From an uncultured Desulfobacteraceae bacterium (lineage in GTDB: Bacteria; Desulfobacterota; Desulfobacteria; Desulfobacterales; UBA5852), in NCBI GenBank assembly GCA_913060875.1, contig CAJXSL010000014.1:62001-126000 (forward strand): a DNA stretch of 64,000 nt, read 5' to 3'. Each line of letters opens with the position of its first letter. Position 1 is the stretch's first letter. The notes below the pieces were generated by a model, which was not told the origin of the DNA, did no database searches, and saw nothing but the letters and a program-made list of their open reading frames with translations. The translations under genes and the position numbers were made by a program. This document shows positions 42,979 to 52,289 of this stretch, in pieces.

Positions 42979-45900
42979 CTAATTAGCCAACTTGTCCAGG
43001 GCCTGTTTCAACGCCAGCATGCCGCTGCGAATTTGGTCCCGGTCCGGAGCCGGGTCCCGGAACCACGTCCAGAGCCCCTTCGGCTCAGGGGCCTGGTCGG
43101 AAGCGATCAGCTTCCGAAGGACGATCCGGCGGTGGCCACTGTAGATGCAAAGCGATGGAATGCGAGGAAAGAGGGGTGCCGTCTTAACCCGCGTGATGGA
43201 TTCTTTCGCCAGAAAATAGCGGTCCACAGGTGTTCCCACGGAAACCCCCTCCGGGGTGATGTCGACGCAATAGCCTTCCCGGCTGCGTTTGGCCATGAAA
43301 TAGACCAGGCCGATCCAGGTCGGGAGGAGCAGCAAGGCCAACAGGCCCGCGACTTCCAGCGCAAGAGCGATGAAGAAAACCCCCGCTTCGATGCCGAGCT
43401 TGAGCATCGAGGGCGCTTGCAGGCTCGCCGTGGCCACACGCTCGATAATTCCCGGCGCCCAGACCTGAATCCCCCGGACAAAAAAGAGCACCTGGAGACC
43501 GACAATCAAAAAGACGCCCATGCGGGCGTAACGTCGGCGGGCAAAGAAAAAAGTCTGCCCGCGGAGGGATTCTTTCCATCTGGGACCACGGAAAGCGGAA
43601 AGGATATAATAGCGGATCCCCTCGAAGAGCGAATACATGACCGGGACCACCACCAGGGTCAACACGGTCGCAAAGCAGATGCCGAAAATGATCACCACCC
43701 CCAGCCCCTCCCACAACTCATCGGTGATGGTCAGGGTCAGAATGCCGCCCACCGTGGAGACGGTGGTGGAGATGATCGGCCGCAGGCGCTGCTGGCCGCC
43801 GGCCACGATGGCATCGAACATGTTCAGGCCGCCCTTGCGCATGCGGTTGATGCAATCCACGAGAACGATGGAGTCGTTGACCACGATCCCGCTCAACCCC
43901 ACCAGGCCGATGAAACTCATGATGGAAAAATTATTGCCGGTGACATACAGGCCGACCATGGCGCCCACGATGGACAGGGGCAGGGCCGTCAGGATGGCAA
44001 ACGGCTGGGCAAGGGAGTTGAACTGGGAAACCAGCAGGGTAAAAATCAATAGGGCGGCGACGATATAGGCCAGACGCAGGGATTCGAAGGACTCGGCGGT
44101 CTCCTCGAATTCGCCGGAATAATCGAAGGTATACCCCGGCGGCAATTCCAGATCGTCCAGTTGGCGCATCAGCTCCTGGGTGATCTCCACGGCGGAGCGC
44201 CCCCGATTGTTGGCCGATATCCGGACGATACGGCGCCGGTCCGAATGCCGGATGCTGTTGAGCCCTTCGTCTTGGTAATAGCCGGCAATGGTCGTCAGGG
44301 GCACCAGGCGGCCCGAATCGGACCGCACCTTGACCTTTTCCAACATGCGCGGACTGGTGCGGCACTCCGGGGCAAAGCGCAGCTTGAGGTCGTATTCCTT
44401 GGAGACATCCAGTTCGTCACGGTATTCGCGGATTTCCAGGCCTGCAGTGGCCCCCCGCAGGATCGTCGCCACGGACTCCAGCGGGATGCCCATGGCCGCC
44501 GCCCGCTTGCGGTCGATTTCCACCCGCAGTTCCGGCGCCGCATCGCTGAAATCGTCCTTGATGTCCACGACGCCCTCGATCCCTTCCATCACGGCCCTGA
44601 CCCGGGCCGTTATACTGCGCAACACATGGATTTCAGGACCGACGATTTTCAGCAGAATGGGAGCGGCCGTGGGCGGTCCCCACTGGAGGGCCCGGAAACG
44701 GATATCCGCCCCGGGAATCGCCTGGAGAAAAGGCCGGATGCGCTCCTGGATTTCACGATGGGAGGCCCGCGCAAACTCTTTGCCATCTTTGAGCTCAACC
44801 GTAATCTCGGCGAAATTGCTGATGGTGCCGGTTCCGAAGGAATATTCGTAGGCGCTCTGGCCCCGCTGGCCCACCGTGGACACCACCTGGACCAACTCCG
44901 TCACATGGTCGTCCACAATGCTTTCAACCTCGCGGGCCACGGCATCGGTAATCGCCACTTCGGTTCCCCGCGGCGTTTCCACGGTGATGTAGATATAATC
45001 GAAATCGACATCCGGGAACATTTCGATCTTGACCAGCCCCCCGGCCACCAGACCGAGGGCACTCCCCAGACAGAGGAAAATCATGACAATCACGAGGAAG
45101 CGGTGGTTCAGCGCCCAGGAGACCCCGCGCACATAAATCCGTTTCAGCTGACGGAGATCTTCTTCCGGCCGCACGATGCGGCCGTCCTTGCGGGAGCGCT
45201 TCATGATCATGCTCAGGATCAGGGGGTTGGCCACCAGGGCCACCACCAGGGAGGCACAGAGGGCAATGGAAACCGTCTTGGGAAGAAACCCCATGTATTC
45301 GCCGGTGACCCCTGTCATGAGCAGCATGGGCAGAAAGGCCGCCATGGTGGTCAGGGTGGCGGAAATCACCGGCATGGCGATCTCCGAGGTACCCTCGATA
45401 ACGGCCGTCACGCGATCTTTGCCCAACTGGTAATGGTGGTAGACGTTCTCCACCACGATAATGGCATTGTCCACGATCATGCCGATGCACAACACCAGGG
45501 AAAAGCGCACCATGTCGTTGTTGGACATGCCGAAGACTTTCAGGAACACGAAGGAAAGCATGAGCGACAGGGGGATCGACAGGGCCGTGATCATGGCATT
45601 GCGCAGGCCCATGGCGAAATAGAGCACGATGACGACGATGATCAGGCCAAATACCGCCGAGTTGTTCATCTGGTCGAAGCCCTGTTTGATATACTTGGCC
45701 TTCTCGGCGGTGACAGTGGCATGGACTCCGGCCGGAAAAGTTTTTTGCAAGTCTTCCAATTTGGCCTGGACCTTGCGAGAGGTCTCCAGGATATTGGCCC
45801 CGGCGCGTTTCTTGATGGCGATGGAGGCGGAGGCCACGCCATTCACCCGGGAGTAAGTCATATCCTCGGAATGGCCGTCGACCACCCGGGCCACATCTTT

Positions 45901-46662
45901 TAAAAAAACCACCCGGTCCCCATCGCGAATCAGGGGAACCTTGTTGTAGTCGTCGACGTTTTTGATCTCGGTGAGTGTCCGCAGGAGCAGGCGGCGGCCC
46001 TCGACATTTACTTGTCCGCCGGGAATGTTGATGTCCGAGCGTTTGACCGCCTGAAAGACATCCAGGAGCGTCAGCCCGTACTGGCTCAGACGGTCCGGAT
46101 CGAGGTAGATCTGGATCTCGCGGATCAACCCGCCGGCCACTTCGGCGGCCAGGATCTCCGGCATCAGCTCGATCTCGTCGGCCACGTCTTCGGTAAGCCG
46201 GCGCAGTTGTACCGGGTCGATGTCACCCACCACCGAGGCGATCATGATGGGAATGTCGGAAAAGCTGACCTCGTTGACCTCCGGGTCTTCAGCCTCTTCA
46301 GGGAGATCCTTGCGGGCATCGGTGACTTTCTCCCGCACCTTCTGGAGGGAGCGCTCCAGGTCGGCCTCGGCTTCGAAATCGATAACGACCACGGAAACCC
46401 CTTCAGCCGAATTCGAGCGCATTTCATCCACATCTTTTAAATCGCTCAGGGCTTCTTCGATGGGGTTGGTGACCAGGCTTTCGATCTCGCTGGGGGAGGC
46501 TCCGGGATACAGGGTGACGACGATGGCCACCGGCGCGGAAATTTCCGGTTCGCCCTCCTTGGGCAGCGACTGATAGGCAAATGTTCCGGCGATGACAGGC
46601 AGAACAATCACAAGGAGCGCAAAAATCAGCCACCGGTTAAGGATATAATGAAAAATTTTCAA
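42979..46662 (-). CDS. RND-family efflux transporter, permease subunit, with extra C-terminal domain
   Basis: The 1227-residue inner-membrane pump subunit has an N-terminal helix (LIFALLVIVLPVIAG), large periplasmic porter domains, and the two helix bundles of RND proteins, including CIGMIVDNAIIVVENVYHH with the proton-relay Asp in TM4 and GLSGIVVNDSIVLVD as the repeat-2 equivalent. It resembles the HAE1/AcrB branch. Normal length is about 1020-1050; the last roughly 190 residues are extra. They hold two hydrophobic stretches and a PH-like beta domain (DITPEGVSVGTPVDRYFLAK through GHRRIVLRKLI). TTG start with GGTGG upstream. Downstream of its adaptor by 71 bp; substrate unknown. Confidence 0.92.
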   Translation of the reverse strand: MKIFHYILNRWLIFALLVIVLPVIAGTFAYQSLPKEGEPEISAPVAIVVTLYPGASPSEIESLVTNPIEEALSDLKDVDEMRSNSAEGVSVVVIDFEAEADLERSLQKVREKVTDARKDLPEEAEDPEVNEVSFSDIPIMIASVVGDIDPVQLRRLTEDVADEIELMPEILAAEVAGGLIREIQIYLDPDRLSQYGLTLLDVFQAVKRSDINIPGGQVNVEGRRLLLRTLTEIKNVDDYNKVPLIRDGDRVVFLKDVARVVDGHSEDMTYSRVNGVASASIAIKKRAGANILETSRKVQAKLEDLQKTFPAGVHATVTAEKAKYIKQGFDQMNNSAVFGLIIVVIVLYFAMGLRNAMITALSIPLSLMLSFVFLKVFGMSNNDMVRFSLVLCIGMIVDNAIIVVENVYHHYQLGKDRVTAVIEGTSEIAMPVISATLTTMAAFLPMLLMTGVTGEYMGFLPKTVSIALCASLVVALVANPLILSMIMKRSRKDGRIVRPEEDLRQLKRIYVRGVSWALNHRFLVIVMIFLCLGSALGLVAGGLVKIEMFPDVDFDYIYITVETPRGTEVAITDAVAREVESIVDDHVTELVQVVSTVGQRGQSAYEYSFGTGTISNFAEITVELKDGKEFARASHREIQERIRPFLQAIPGADIRFRALQWGPPTAAPILLKIVGPEIHVLRSITARVRAVMEGIEGVVDIKDDFSDAAPELRVEIDRKRAAAMGIPLESVATILRGATAGLEIREYRDELDVSKEYDLKLRFAPECRTSPRMLEKVKVRSDSGRLVPLTTIAGYYQDEGLNSIRHSDRRRIVRISANNRGRSAVEITQELMRQLDDLELPPGYTFDYSGEFEETAESFESLRLAYIVAALLIFTLLVSQFNSLAQPFAILTALPLSIVGAMVGLYVTGNNFSIMSFIGLVGLSGIVVNDSIVLVDCINRMRKGGLNMFDAIVAGGQQRLRPIISTTVSTVGGILTLTITDELWEGLGVVIIFGICFATVLTLVVVPVMYSLFEGIRYYILSAFRGPRWKESLRGQTFFFARRRYARMGVFLIVGLQVLFFVRGIQVWAPGIIERVATASLQAPSMLKLGIEAGVFFIALALEVAGLLALLLLPTWIGLVYFMAKRSREGYCVDITPEGVSVGTPVDRYFLAKESITRVKTAPLFPRIPSLCIYSGHRRIVLRKLIASDQAPEPKGLWTWFRDPAPDRDQIRSGMLALKQALDKLAN

Positions 46663-46733
46663 GACGCAACCACCGTAGAATATGCTTTAGCGCCAACAGT
46701 TCGCCTGCGCCGTTTTCTGCCCGGAATCTCCTT

Positions 46734-47816
46734 CTAAAGGCTGTCCGCAACCACCACCGGATCGCCCTCCTTGAGATACTGCCCCCCGGTCGTGACCAGC
46801 CGATCCCCCTCCGTGATGCCCGCCAGTATCATGACGGAAGAGCCATCGACCCGGCCCAGTTTCACCTCCCGGACGGCCGCCTGGCCGGCATCCGTCACGA
46901 CAAAGACTTCTTTGCGGTTCTCGCGAAACAGGACACATCCCTGGGGAATCAGGATAGCGTCCCGGATCCGGTCGACGGTGATTTTGACGGTAGCCGTCAG
47001 GCCGGCCTTGAGGAGCAAATCCGGATTGGCCACGAGGATCTCGACTTCAAAGGTATTGGTCTGGGAATCGGCCTTGACCCCGATGCGGTCCACCTGGCCG
47101 GGGAATGTCCGATCCGGAAAGGCTTCGATCAGAACCGAAACGATATCGTCATGATCCAGATGAACGTAGTCCTGCTCATTGACATGAAGTTTCACGCGCA
47201 TGGACATCATGTCGGCAATGGCCATCACCGGATCGCCGATATTGATATGTTGTCCCGCCTCCACCAGCCTACGGGCCACAAGACTGTCAAAGGGCGCATT
47301 GATTTCTGTTTTCGCAAGACGCCTCTGGTTGATATCCACCACGGCTTCAGCTTGCGATACCGCAGCCTGGGCGGCTTTGTAGTCGGCCTCGATTTTATCG
47401 AAATATTCCTGGGTGATCACTTTTTCGGGCAGCAGCTGTCCGGCCCGGAAGTGGGAATTTTTGGCGGCCGTATAGCGGGCCCGGGCGGCCGCCAAATTGG
47501 CACGGGATTCGTTCAGGGCCAGCCGGTAATCCGTGGGGTCGAGCGCCACAAGCGTCGTTCCGGCTGCCGCCGCATCGCCCGTATCCGCGCTGTAGGTTTC
47601 GACGATGCCGGACACTTCCGAAGACAGAACCACTTCACGGTTGGGAAACAGCCGCCCCACCGAACTGACCACCACCGGCAGATCGCGCCGGGCAACCACC
47701 ATGGTTTTGACCGTACGAGGCGTCGCATGGGTGCGGGTCTCTTCCTTCGGGGGGCTGCATCCGGTCATTACAAGCACACCGGCCAGCACGCCCATCGTGA
47801 GCACCTTCATTTTCAT
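46734..47816 (-). CDS. RND efflux periplasmic adaptor (membrane fusion protein)
   Basis: The 360-residue lipoprotein has a signal ending in LVMTGCSP (lipobox), then the membrane fusion protein fold: LIPQ-like beta-barrel and a lipoyl half (VVLSSEVSGIVETYSADTGD), an alpha-hairpin (about 80-150) and the second lipoyl half (AKTEINAPFDSLVARRLVEA). It links the RND pump to an outer-membrane channel; no TolC-type gene is next to it. ATG at 47816 has AGGAGG 12 bases upstream. A strong intrinsic terminator lies 88 bp before the start, on the same strand. Transcribed before the permease gene. Confidence 0.93.
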   Translation of the reverse strand: MKMKVLTMGVLAGVLVMTGCSPPKEETRTHATPRTVKTMVVARRDLPVVVSSVGRLFPNREVVLSSEVSGIVETYSADTGDAAAAGTTLVALDPTDYRLALNESRANLAAARARYTAAKNSHFRAGQLLPEKVITQEYFDKIEADYKAAQAAVSQAEAVVDINQRRLAKTEINAPFDSLVARRLVEAGQHINIGDPVMAIADMMSMRVKLHVNEQDYVHLDHDDIVSVLIEAFPDRTFPGQVDRIGVKADSQTNTFEVEILVANPDLLLKAGLTATVKITVDRIRDAILIPQGCVLFRENRKEVFVVTDAGQAAVREVKLGRVDGSSVMILAGITEGDRLVTTGGQYLKEGDPVVVADSL

Positions 47817-47903
47817 GGGATAATCAGGCCTCCTGCTGCTGTGTATTGGAACGGCATCGATTTTCGCAAACCAAGAGGATTTCAACTTGAACACGGAACA
47901 CTG

Positions 47904-47933
47904 AAAAAATGCTGACAACGGGATTGTCAGCAT
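47904..47933 (-). terminator. Intrinsic terminator upstream of the efflux adaptor gene
   Basis: On the minus strand ATGCTGACAA-TCCCG-TTGTCAGCAT is a perfect 10-bp stem with a 5-nt loop followed by six T, a classic terminator, but it lies 88 bp before the adaptor gene on the same strand. It could attenuate the efflux operon or end a short upstream RNA. The 47817-48156 region upstream shows no gene. Confidence 0.8.
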
Positions 47934-48156
47934 CGTTTCCCGCCACGAGACGGCAGTGACGGTCGGAATGGTAATATTCCTTATCAAATAACCTAAATGC
48001 TCTTCCGGAGCAAGGGCGTCGAAACCACCTGCCAACGATCCCCTCCCGGATTTGGCGATGCAAACATACAAAGGACGCCGCACAACGGGTAAAACGCGCT
48101 GTTTCGGCGTTGGAAACAGGGAAGGCCGCAAAAAAGGCAGCATTTGCTTTCCGATA

Positions 48157-48172
48157 TGGCACGCTCATTGCG
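48157..48172 (+). promoter_or_regulatory. Sigma-54 promoter upstream of the unknown gene at 48379
   Basis: TGGCACGCTCATTGCG matches the consensus TGGCACG-N4-TTGC exactly in sequence and spacing. The transcript would begin near 48184 with a leader of about 195 nt. That leader contains a stem GATAACG/CGTTATC (48217-48233) enclosed by CCTATT/AATAGG, and AGCGTCAA/TTGACGCT near 48277. Confidence 0.82.
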
Positions 48173-48378
48173 AAAACAAACGAATAAATTGGGTCCTATT
48201 GACACACAATTTACCCGATAACGTATCGTTATCATGCAATGAATAGGATCTCTGGACAGGATGTTTGCCGCCTGAAAGCGTCAATCATTTTGACGCTACG
48301 GCTACAATTTCGTCTACTTGATAGTCATCGCATGTGGAATGTCACCTGCCAACGCATGATAAGGATCGCAATCAAAAG

Positions 48379-48822
48379 ATGGCCCTGATGAAGCAACTAG
48401 AAGAAATCGCTCGGGAAGATTTCCAGAAAAGCCCTTATTGGATGTTCTACTCCGGACACAACGGTGAATTTGATGTCGCGACGACCCTGATTTCCCAGGA
48501 TCATCCCGCCTTCCACAAGCGAGCACCCCGTTTGATCAGCACCCGCTACGTATTAAACAATGGCCGCCTACTGGAGGGTTTCCTCCATGAAAAAGCCCCT
48601 CACTTTTACCGGCACACCCTCTTTGTGAGAAATACGGGCTTTGAGACCTGGTTCGGCTTTTTGCCGCCGTCCCGGGATTATATTCGCTGCATTTATGACA
48701 TGCTCAATCTTGCCAAAGACGATGTATTTCCCATCCGGTGGGAATCATTCGGGAAGGAATATTCCGGTACCATCAATGGGTTTGGCTACTTGAGCAATGG
48801 GGTTAATACGGAAATCAGGTAA
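48379..48822 (+). CDS. Protein of unknown function behind a sigma-54 promoter
   Basis: The 147-residue soluble protein has no signal peptide or membrane segment. Residues about 14-45 hold YWMFYSGHNGEFDVATTLIS, the middle FLHEKAPHFYRHTLFVRNTG, and the end FPIRWESFGKEYSGTINGFG. I recognise no family; the mixed beta composition suggests a small globular domain. The ATG at 48379 has a distant AAGGA; a GTG at 48334 gives 162 residues and cannot be excluded. It is isolated, with a perfect sigma-54 promoter 200 bp upstream and a palindrome repeat behind, which argues it is a real regulated gene. Confidence 0.65.
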   Translation: MALMKQLEEIAREDFQKSPYWMFYSGHNGEFDVATTLISQDHPAFHKRAPRLISTRYVLNNGRLLEGFLHEKAPHFYRHTLFVRNTGFETWFGFLPPSRDYIRCIYDMLNLAKDDVFPIRWESFGKEYSGTINGFGYLSNGVNTEIR

Positions 48823-48880
48823 ACCGCCTCGCCCCCGGGTTTGTAATCGCAAGGCAGCCCCCCCGGCACAGCCAGCACTG

Positions 48881-49063
48881 ACTATGACCTATCTCAAAAG
48901 AAATCTAAGTGCCCCTGGCGGCGTTTCCAGCGTTGCTGGATACCACATCGTTTGAATCAAATAGCGGGGCTCAAAATGCTCACATACGGCGTGTATGCTC
49001 CGCTTTTTCACCGTCTCGCGTCTTGCCAGGAACCCTCATCTTTATTTTGAGATAGGTTATAGC
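48881..49063 (+). repeat. Modular long-palindrome repeat, copy F4 with a different core
   Basis: Arms CTATGACCTATCTCAAAA and TTTTGAGATAGGTTATAG pair over 18 bp with one G-T wobble; the right arm resembles F2. The interior differs (TGCCCCTGGCGGCGTTTCCA), yet it keeps a central hairpin CATAC/GTATG. It fills the 262-bp gap between convergent genes and may act as their terminator. Confidence 0.8.
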
Positions 49064-49084
49064 CCACCCCTTTTCAGGAAGTCG

Positions 49085-50047
49085 TCAAAACCCGTCACCA
49101 TGCCCGGAAAATTTCTTCAGCACGCCGGCCTTCTGCATGGCCGCCTTGAAGTGGGCTTGAAACGTCTTGTCGGTCAGGCTGGGCACCTTGTCCTGCAATT
49201 GAACCAGGGAGATCCGGTTGATGATTTCCTTGCGGCTGGTCGCAACCGTTACGATCCGGCCCTTGCGAATATCATCATAGGCCATATGGGATACAATGAT
49301 ACCCATACCCAAATCGTGCTTGATGCAGGCAATCACAGCCTGGAGACTGTCCACCGTCATGACAATCTTCGGATGGAGGGCTACTTTGCGGAAGTGGTGC
49401 CGGAACCAGCTGCGCAGCGCCATCGCATCAGGCTGATAGGATATAAACTCACCCGCAATGAGACGTTTGAAAGAGAAATCATTTCCCAGGGCGGATTCGC
49501 AGTAGTTCTTCGAACACGCCAGGACGACTTCTTCATCGATAATCGGTTCGATGCTGTAGATGCCAAGGTCGCCGTGGACCCTGCTTTGGGTCAAAAACAC
49601 ATCCACCAGGGCAAAATCCAGAGTGCCACGCCTCACCATGGACAAAAGCACCGAGGGATCGCCCAGCGTCAGGGAAAAAGTAACTTCAGGATATTTTTTC
49701 CGAAACGATGAAAAAATTCCCGGAAAAAAGGCTTTGCCAAATTCCGTCGGGGCCCCCACCCGCAATTGCCCTGACGGTTTGGTTCGGGCCTGGTTAATGG
49801 TTCGGAGACCCGCCTCAAGGTCATGTAAAAACGGATTGACGATCGCAAACAATCGATCCGCCTCGCCGGTGGGCACCAACTTCTTGTGCAGCCGCGTAAA
49901 AAGGGGGGTCTTGATTTCGACCTCCAGTTTTTTGAGCTGCTGACTAATCGCGGACGGTGTAATATTGGCCTGCCTTGCAGCAGCAACAACACTCCGCGTG
50001 GTATAGATGTCGTAGAAAATTTTCAGGCGATTGATATCTGGAAGCAT
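49085..50047 (-). CDS. LysR-family transcriptional regulator
   Basis: The 320-residue regulator has a winged helix-turn-helix (about 1-65; FYDIYTTRSVVAAARQANITPSAISQ then LEVEIKTPLFTRLHKKL) and a two-lobed effector-binding domain (about 90-300). LysR proteins usually control a divergent gene and themselves; here the divergent gene is the 65-residue protein at 50171. The effector is not visible. The gap to the neighbour (50048-50170) is AT-rich and probably carries both promoters. Confidence 0.93.
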   Translation of the reverse strand: MLPDINRLKIFYDIYTTRSVVAAARQANITPSAISQQLKKLEVEIKTPLFTRLHKKLVPTGEADRLFAIVNPFLHDLEAGLRTINQARTKPSGQLRVGAPTEFGKAFFPGIFSSFRKKYPEVTFSLTLGDPSVLLSMVRRGTLDFALVDVFLTQSRVHGDLGIYSIEPIIDEEVVLACSKNYCESALGNDFSFKRLIAGEFISYQPDAMALRSWFRHHFRKVALHPKIVMTVDSLQAVIACIKHDLGMGIIVSHMAYDDIRKGRIVTVATSRKEIINRISLVQLQDKVPSLTDKTFQAHFKAAMQKAGVLKKFSGHGDGF

Positions 50048-50170
50048 TAGATAAACTTAACTTAAAATTTATTTTGTTTAAATTTACTAATACATCTTCC
50101 TGACATATAGTTCAAGCCAAGACATAAAGACCTCGCAGCGATCAACCGACGAACCAATAGGGGACAAACC

Positions 50171-50368
50171 ATGGCTATGGATCAATCTTCATGGCGAAAC
50201 AAAATGGCCTTTCTGTTCACTCCGGAAGATTCTTTTACCACCTCCGAGCAACAACGGGCCGCTCTTCTCTATCCGGCTTCCAAGCCGAATGTCTTTGGCC
50301 TTTTTAAATCGGTTTTCTGGATGGTCAATGCCATCGCCGCCGCTTTGCTGTTCGCCACCCACCTTTGA
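50171..50368 (+). CDS. Small single-helix membrane protein, unknown function
   Basis: The 65-residue product begins MAMDQSSWRNKMAFLFTPED, then a polar segment (FTTSEQQRAALLYPASKPNV), then one hydrophobic helix (SVFWMVNAIAAALLFATHL) at the C-terminus, so it is a tail-anchored type membrane protein. No family recognised. GGGGA lies seven bases upstream of the ATG. It is divergent from the LysR gene, the usual place for a LysR target, which supports that it is real. Confidence 0.5.
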   Translation: MAMDQSSWRNKMAFLFTPEDSFTTSEQQRAALLYPASKPNVFGLFKSVFWMVNAIAAALLFATHL

Positions 50369-50375
50369 TCTCTCC

Positions 50376-50433
50376 TTGATGTCAAGGTCTTCGCCTCCCG
50401 AGAGATATCGGCAGCCATAGCTCTTGACATCAA
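50376..50433 (+). other. Inverted repeat downstream of the small membrane gene
   Basis: TTGATGTCAAG (50376-50386) and CTTGACATCAA (50423-50433) are perfect complements around a 36-nt loop, starting eight bases after the stop. It may be a terminator or regulatory site. The rest of the gap 50369-50690 has a short open stretch ending near 50604 that is not convincingly coding. Confidence 0.5.
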
Positions 50434-50690
50434 CATATCCGGGCCCACCTTAGCGGCAGGACGGCCGCACGCCGCAACCACTGGGTATTATGGAGAGTCA
50501 TCAAGACCATCGGCCGTGTCGGTCGTGCCCGCATTGCCGATATCGGAATGCCGATCAACACGTTCATCATTCCGGAAGTCCTGCGGCACAAAAAAACGCT
50601 TTAGATCATTGCTATTGGTGAAAAGCGCTGCTCATCAGGCGTGCTGTGGCGGCGTCCATCAACCGGCGGAAACAGAAGGAGGCCCCAACC

Positions 50691-51302
50691 ATGAGAGTAT
50701 TGATTGTATACTATTCGACCTACGGCCACGTTCACACCATGGCCGAAGCCATCGCGGAAGGCGTCGGCCGGATTGACGGCGCCGAGGCGGTTTTACGACG
50801 GGTGCCCGAAACCCTTCCCCCCGATGTGATCGAAAAGATGGGGGCTGTCGAGGCGCAGAAATCCCAGGCGCATGTCCCGGTTTGCACCGTGGACGAATTG
50901 GCAACGGCCGATGCGGTCATCTTCGGTACCCCGACCCGCTTCGGCAACATGTGCGGGCAGATGCGCCAGTTCCTGGATGCCACGGGGCAATTGTGGGCGC
51001 AAGGGGCCCTGGTGGGCAAAGTCGGCAGCGTCTTTACGAGCACGGCCACCCAGCACGGGGGCCAGGAATCCACCATCCTGTCCTTTCACATTTCACTCCT
51101 GCACCATGGTTTCGTTGTTGTCGGCCTGCCCTACACGTTTCAAGGGCAGATGCGAACCGACGAAATTACCGGCGGATCACCTTATGGGGCGTCCACCATT
51201 GCCGGAGGCTCCGGGGAACGAACGCCCAGTGCAAACGAACTGGAGGCCGCTCGTTTTCAGGGACGGCATGTGGCCGAAATTGCCGCCCGCCTGAAGGCGT
51301 AA
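50691..51302 (+). CDS. wrbA: NAD(P)H:quinone oxidoreductase WrbA
   Basis: The 203-residue flavodoxin-fold enzyme reduces quinones by two electrons using NAD(P)H and FMN. The FMN phosphate loop is [37 protein letters not shown] and [15 protein letters not shown] contact the isoalloxazine ring and are specific for Wrb[20 protein letters not shown] residues near the end confirm the family. AAGGAGG seven bases before the ATG at 50691 fixes the start over a longer frame at 50646. Likely role in quinone/oxidative stress handling. Confidence 0.95.
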   Translation: MRVLIVYYSTYGHVHTMAEAIAEGVGRIDGAEAVLRRVPETLPPDVIEKMGAVEAQKSQAHVPVCTVDELATADAVIFGTPTRFGNMCGQMRQFLDATGQLWAQGALVGKVGSVFTSTATQHGGQESTILSFHISLLHHGFVVVGLPYTFQGQMRTDEITGGSPYGASTIAGGSGERTPSANELEAARFQGRHVAEIAARLKA

Positions 51303-51426
51303 TCCGGCATGGGGCCCTCGCGCAAGTTAGCCGTTCGTAGCGGCTGGGGCATCGACGACAACAGGCCCGCCGGCAACGAAAGGCCGGCCAGATTTTCCAG
51401 ATCGTAAAAAAGAAAGGATTCTTCCG

Positions 51427-52164
51427 ATGAAATATGCTGTTGCGACAATCCTGATACTGGCCATGGCAGCCCCGGCGGGCGCCGGCGGCATGGCCGTTAC
51501 CTACCAAGTCGAGGGGGCTTCTTATGAGGGCTACTATGTAAGCCCGTCAGCCGATGCCCCTCTGGTGCTGCTGATCCATGACTGGGACGGCTTGACCGAC
51601 TACGAAGTCAAACGTGCCAACATGCTGGCGGCCAAAGGGTATGCCGTGTTTGCCGCCGATCTGTTCGGGGCCGGCGTGCGGCCCACCGAAGTCAAGGACA
51701 AGCGCCAGCACACCGGCGAGCTTTACAAAGACCGCGCCAAAATGCGGTCCCTTATAAAAGGCGCCCTGGACGCGGCCAATGCTAAGGGTGCCAATACCGC
51801 CAGCGCCGTTGTCATGGGGTACTGCTTCGGTGGCGCGGCGGTCCTTGAATTTGCCAGGTCCGGTGCCGACCTGAAAGGCTTCGTCTCCTTTCACGGCGGC
51901 CTCAAGACACCGGAAGGCCAAAGCTACGCCGATACGCAAGGGAAGGTGCTGATCCTGCACGGCACAGCCGACAAGAACATCACCATGGACCAGTTTGCCG
52001 CCCTGGCCAACGCGCTGGAACAACACGGTGTGGCGCACGAAATGATCACCTACGGCGGAGCGCCCCATGCTTTCACCGTCTTCGGCTCCGAACGCTACCG
52101 CAAGGATGCGGATGAAAAATCGTGGCAGCGCTTTCTATTTTTTCTTGAAGATACGCTGAAATAA
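51427..52164 (+). CDS. Secreted dienelactone hydrolase-family protein
   Basis: The 245-residue alpha/beta hydrolase has a signal peptide (to about residue 19, AGAGG). The catalytic triad is Cys133 (MGYCFGGAA nucleophile elbow), Asp182 (GTADKNITM) and His214 (APHAFTVFG), as in dienelactone hydrolases. The periplasmic location differs from the classic cytoplasmic DLH of chlorocatechol degradation, so it probably acts on other esters. AAAGGA nine bases before the ATG. It follows wrbA by 124 bp; the palindrome F3 begins at its stop codon. Confidence 0.9.
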   Translation: MKYAVATILILAMAAPAGAGGMAVTYQVEGASYEGYYVSPSADAPLVLLIHDWDGLTDYEVKRANMLAAKGYAVFAADLFGAGVRPTEVKDKRQHTGELYKDRAKMRSLIKGALDAANAKGANTASAVVMGYCFGGAAVLEFARSGADLKGFVSFHGGLKTPEGQSYADTQGKVLILHGTADKNITMDQFAALANALEQHGVAHEMITYGGAPHAFTVFGSERYRKDADEKSWQRFLFFLEDTLK

Positions 52165-52289
52165 GGCGGCTCTGAAAAACGTTCAAGATCAAGGCGTGCA
52201 AGGCCTGAGGAGTGCGGCGTACACCAGGTACGCCACAACGACGAAGGCCGCCGCAGAACGCCGATATTAAGCATTTTGCAAAGCCGCCT
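52164..52289 (-). repeat. Modular long-palindrome repeat, copy F3 between convergent genes
   Basis: Arms AGGCGGCTCTGAAAA and TTTTGCAAAGCCGCCT differ from the arms of F1 and F2. On the minus strand its core CGATATTAAGC-region reads AATATCGGCGTTCTG, central GGCGTAC/GTACGCC, then CGCCTTGATCTTGAACG, matching F1/F2. It starts in the stop codon of the DLH gene and ends in the stop of the EamA gene, the position of a bidirectional terminator. Confidence 0.8.

Noticed and set aside
47816..48143. Longer N-terminus of the efflux adaptor to 48143
   Set aside because: The extra 109 residues would precede the lipoprotein signal and cross the terminator at 47904; the signal peptide start at 47816 is clear.
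50490..50620. Short frame with a CRSCPHC motif after the small membrane gene
   Set aside because: Only about 40 codons, no ribosome site, and another frame of the same DNA is equally open; not supported as a gene.
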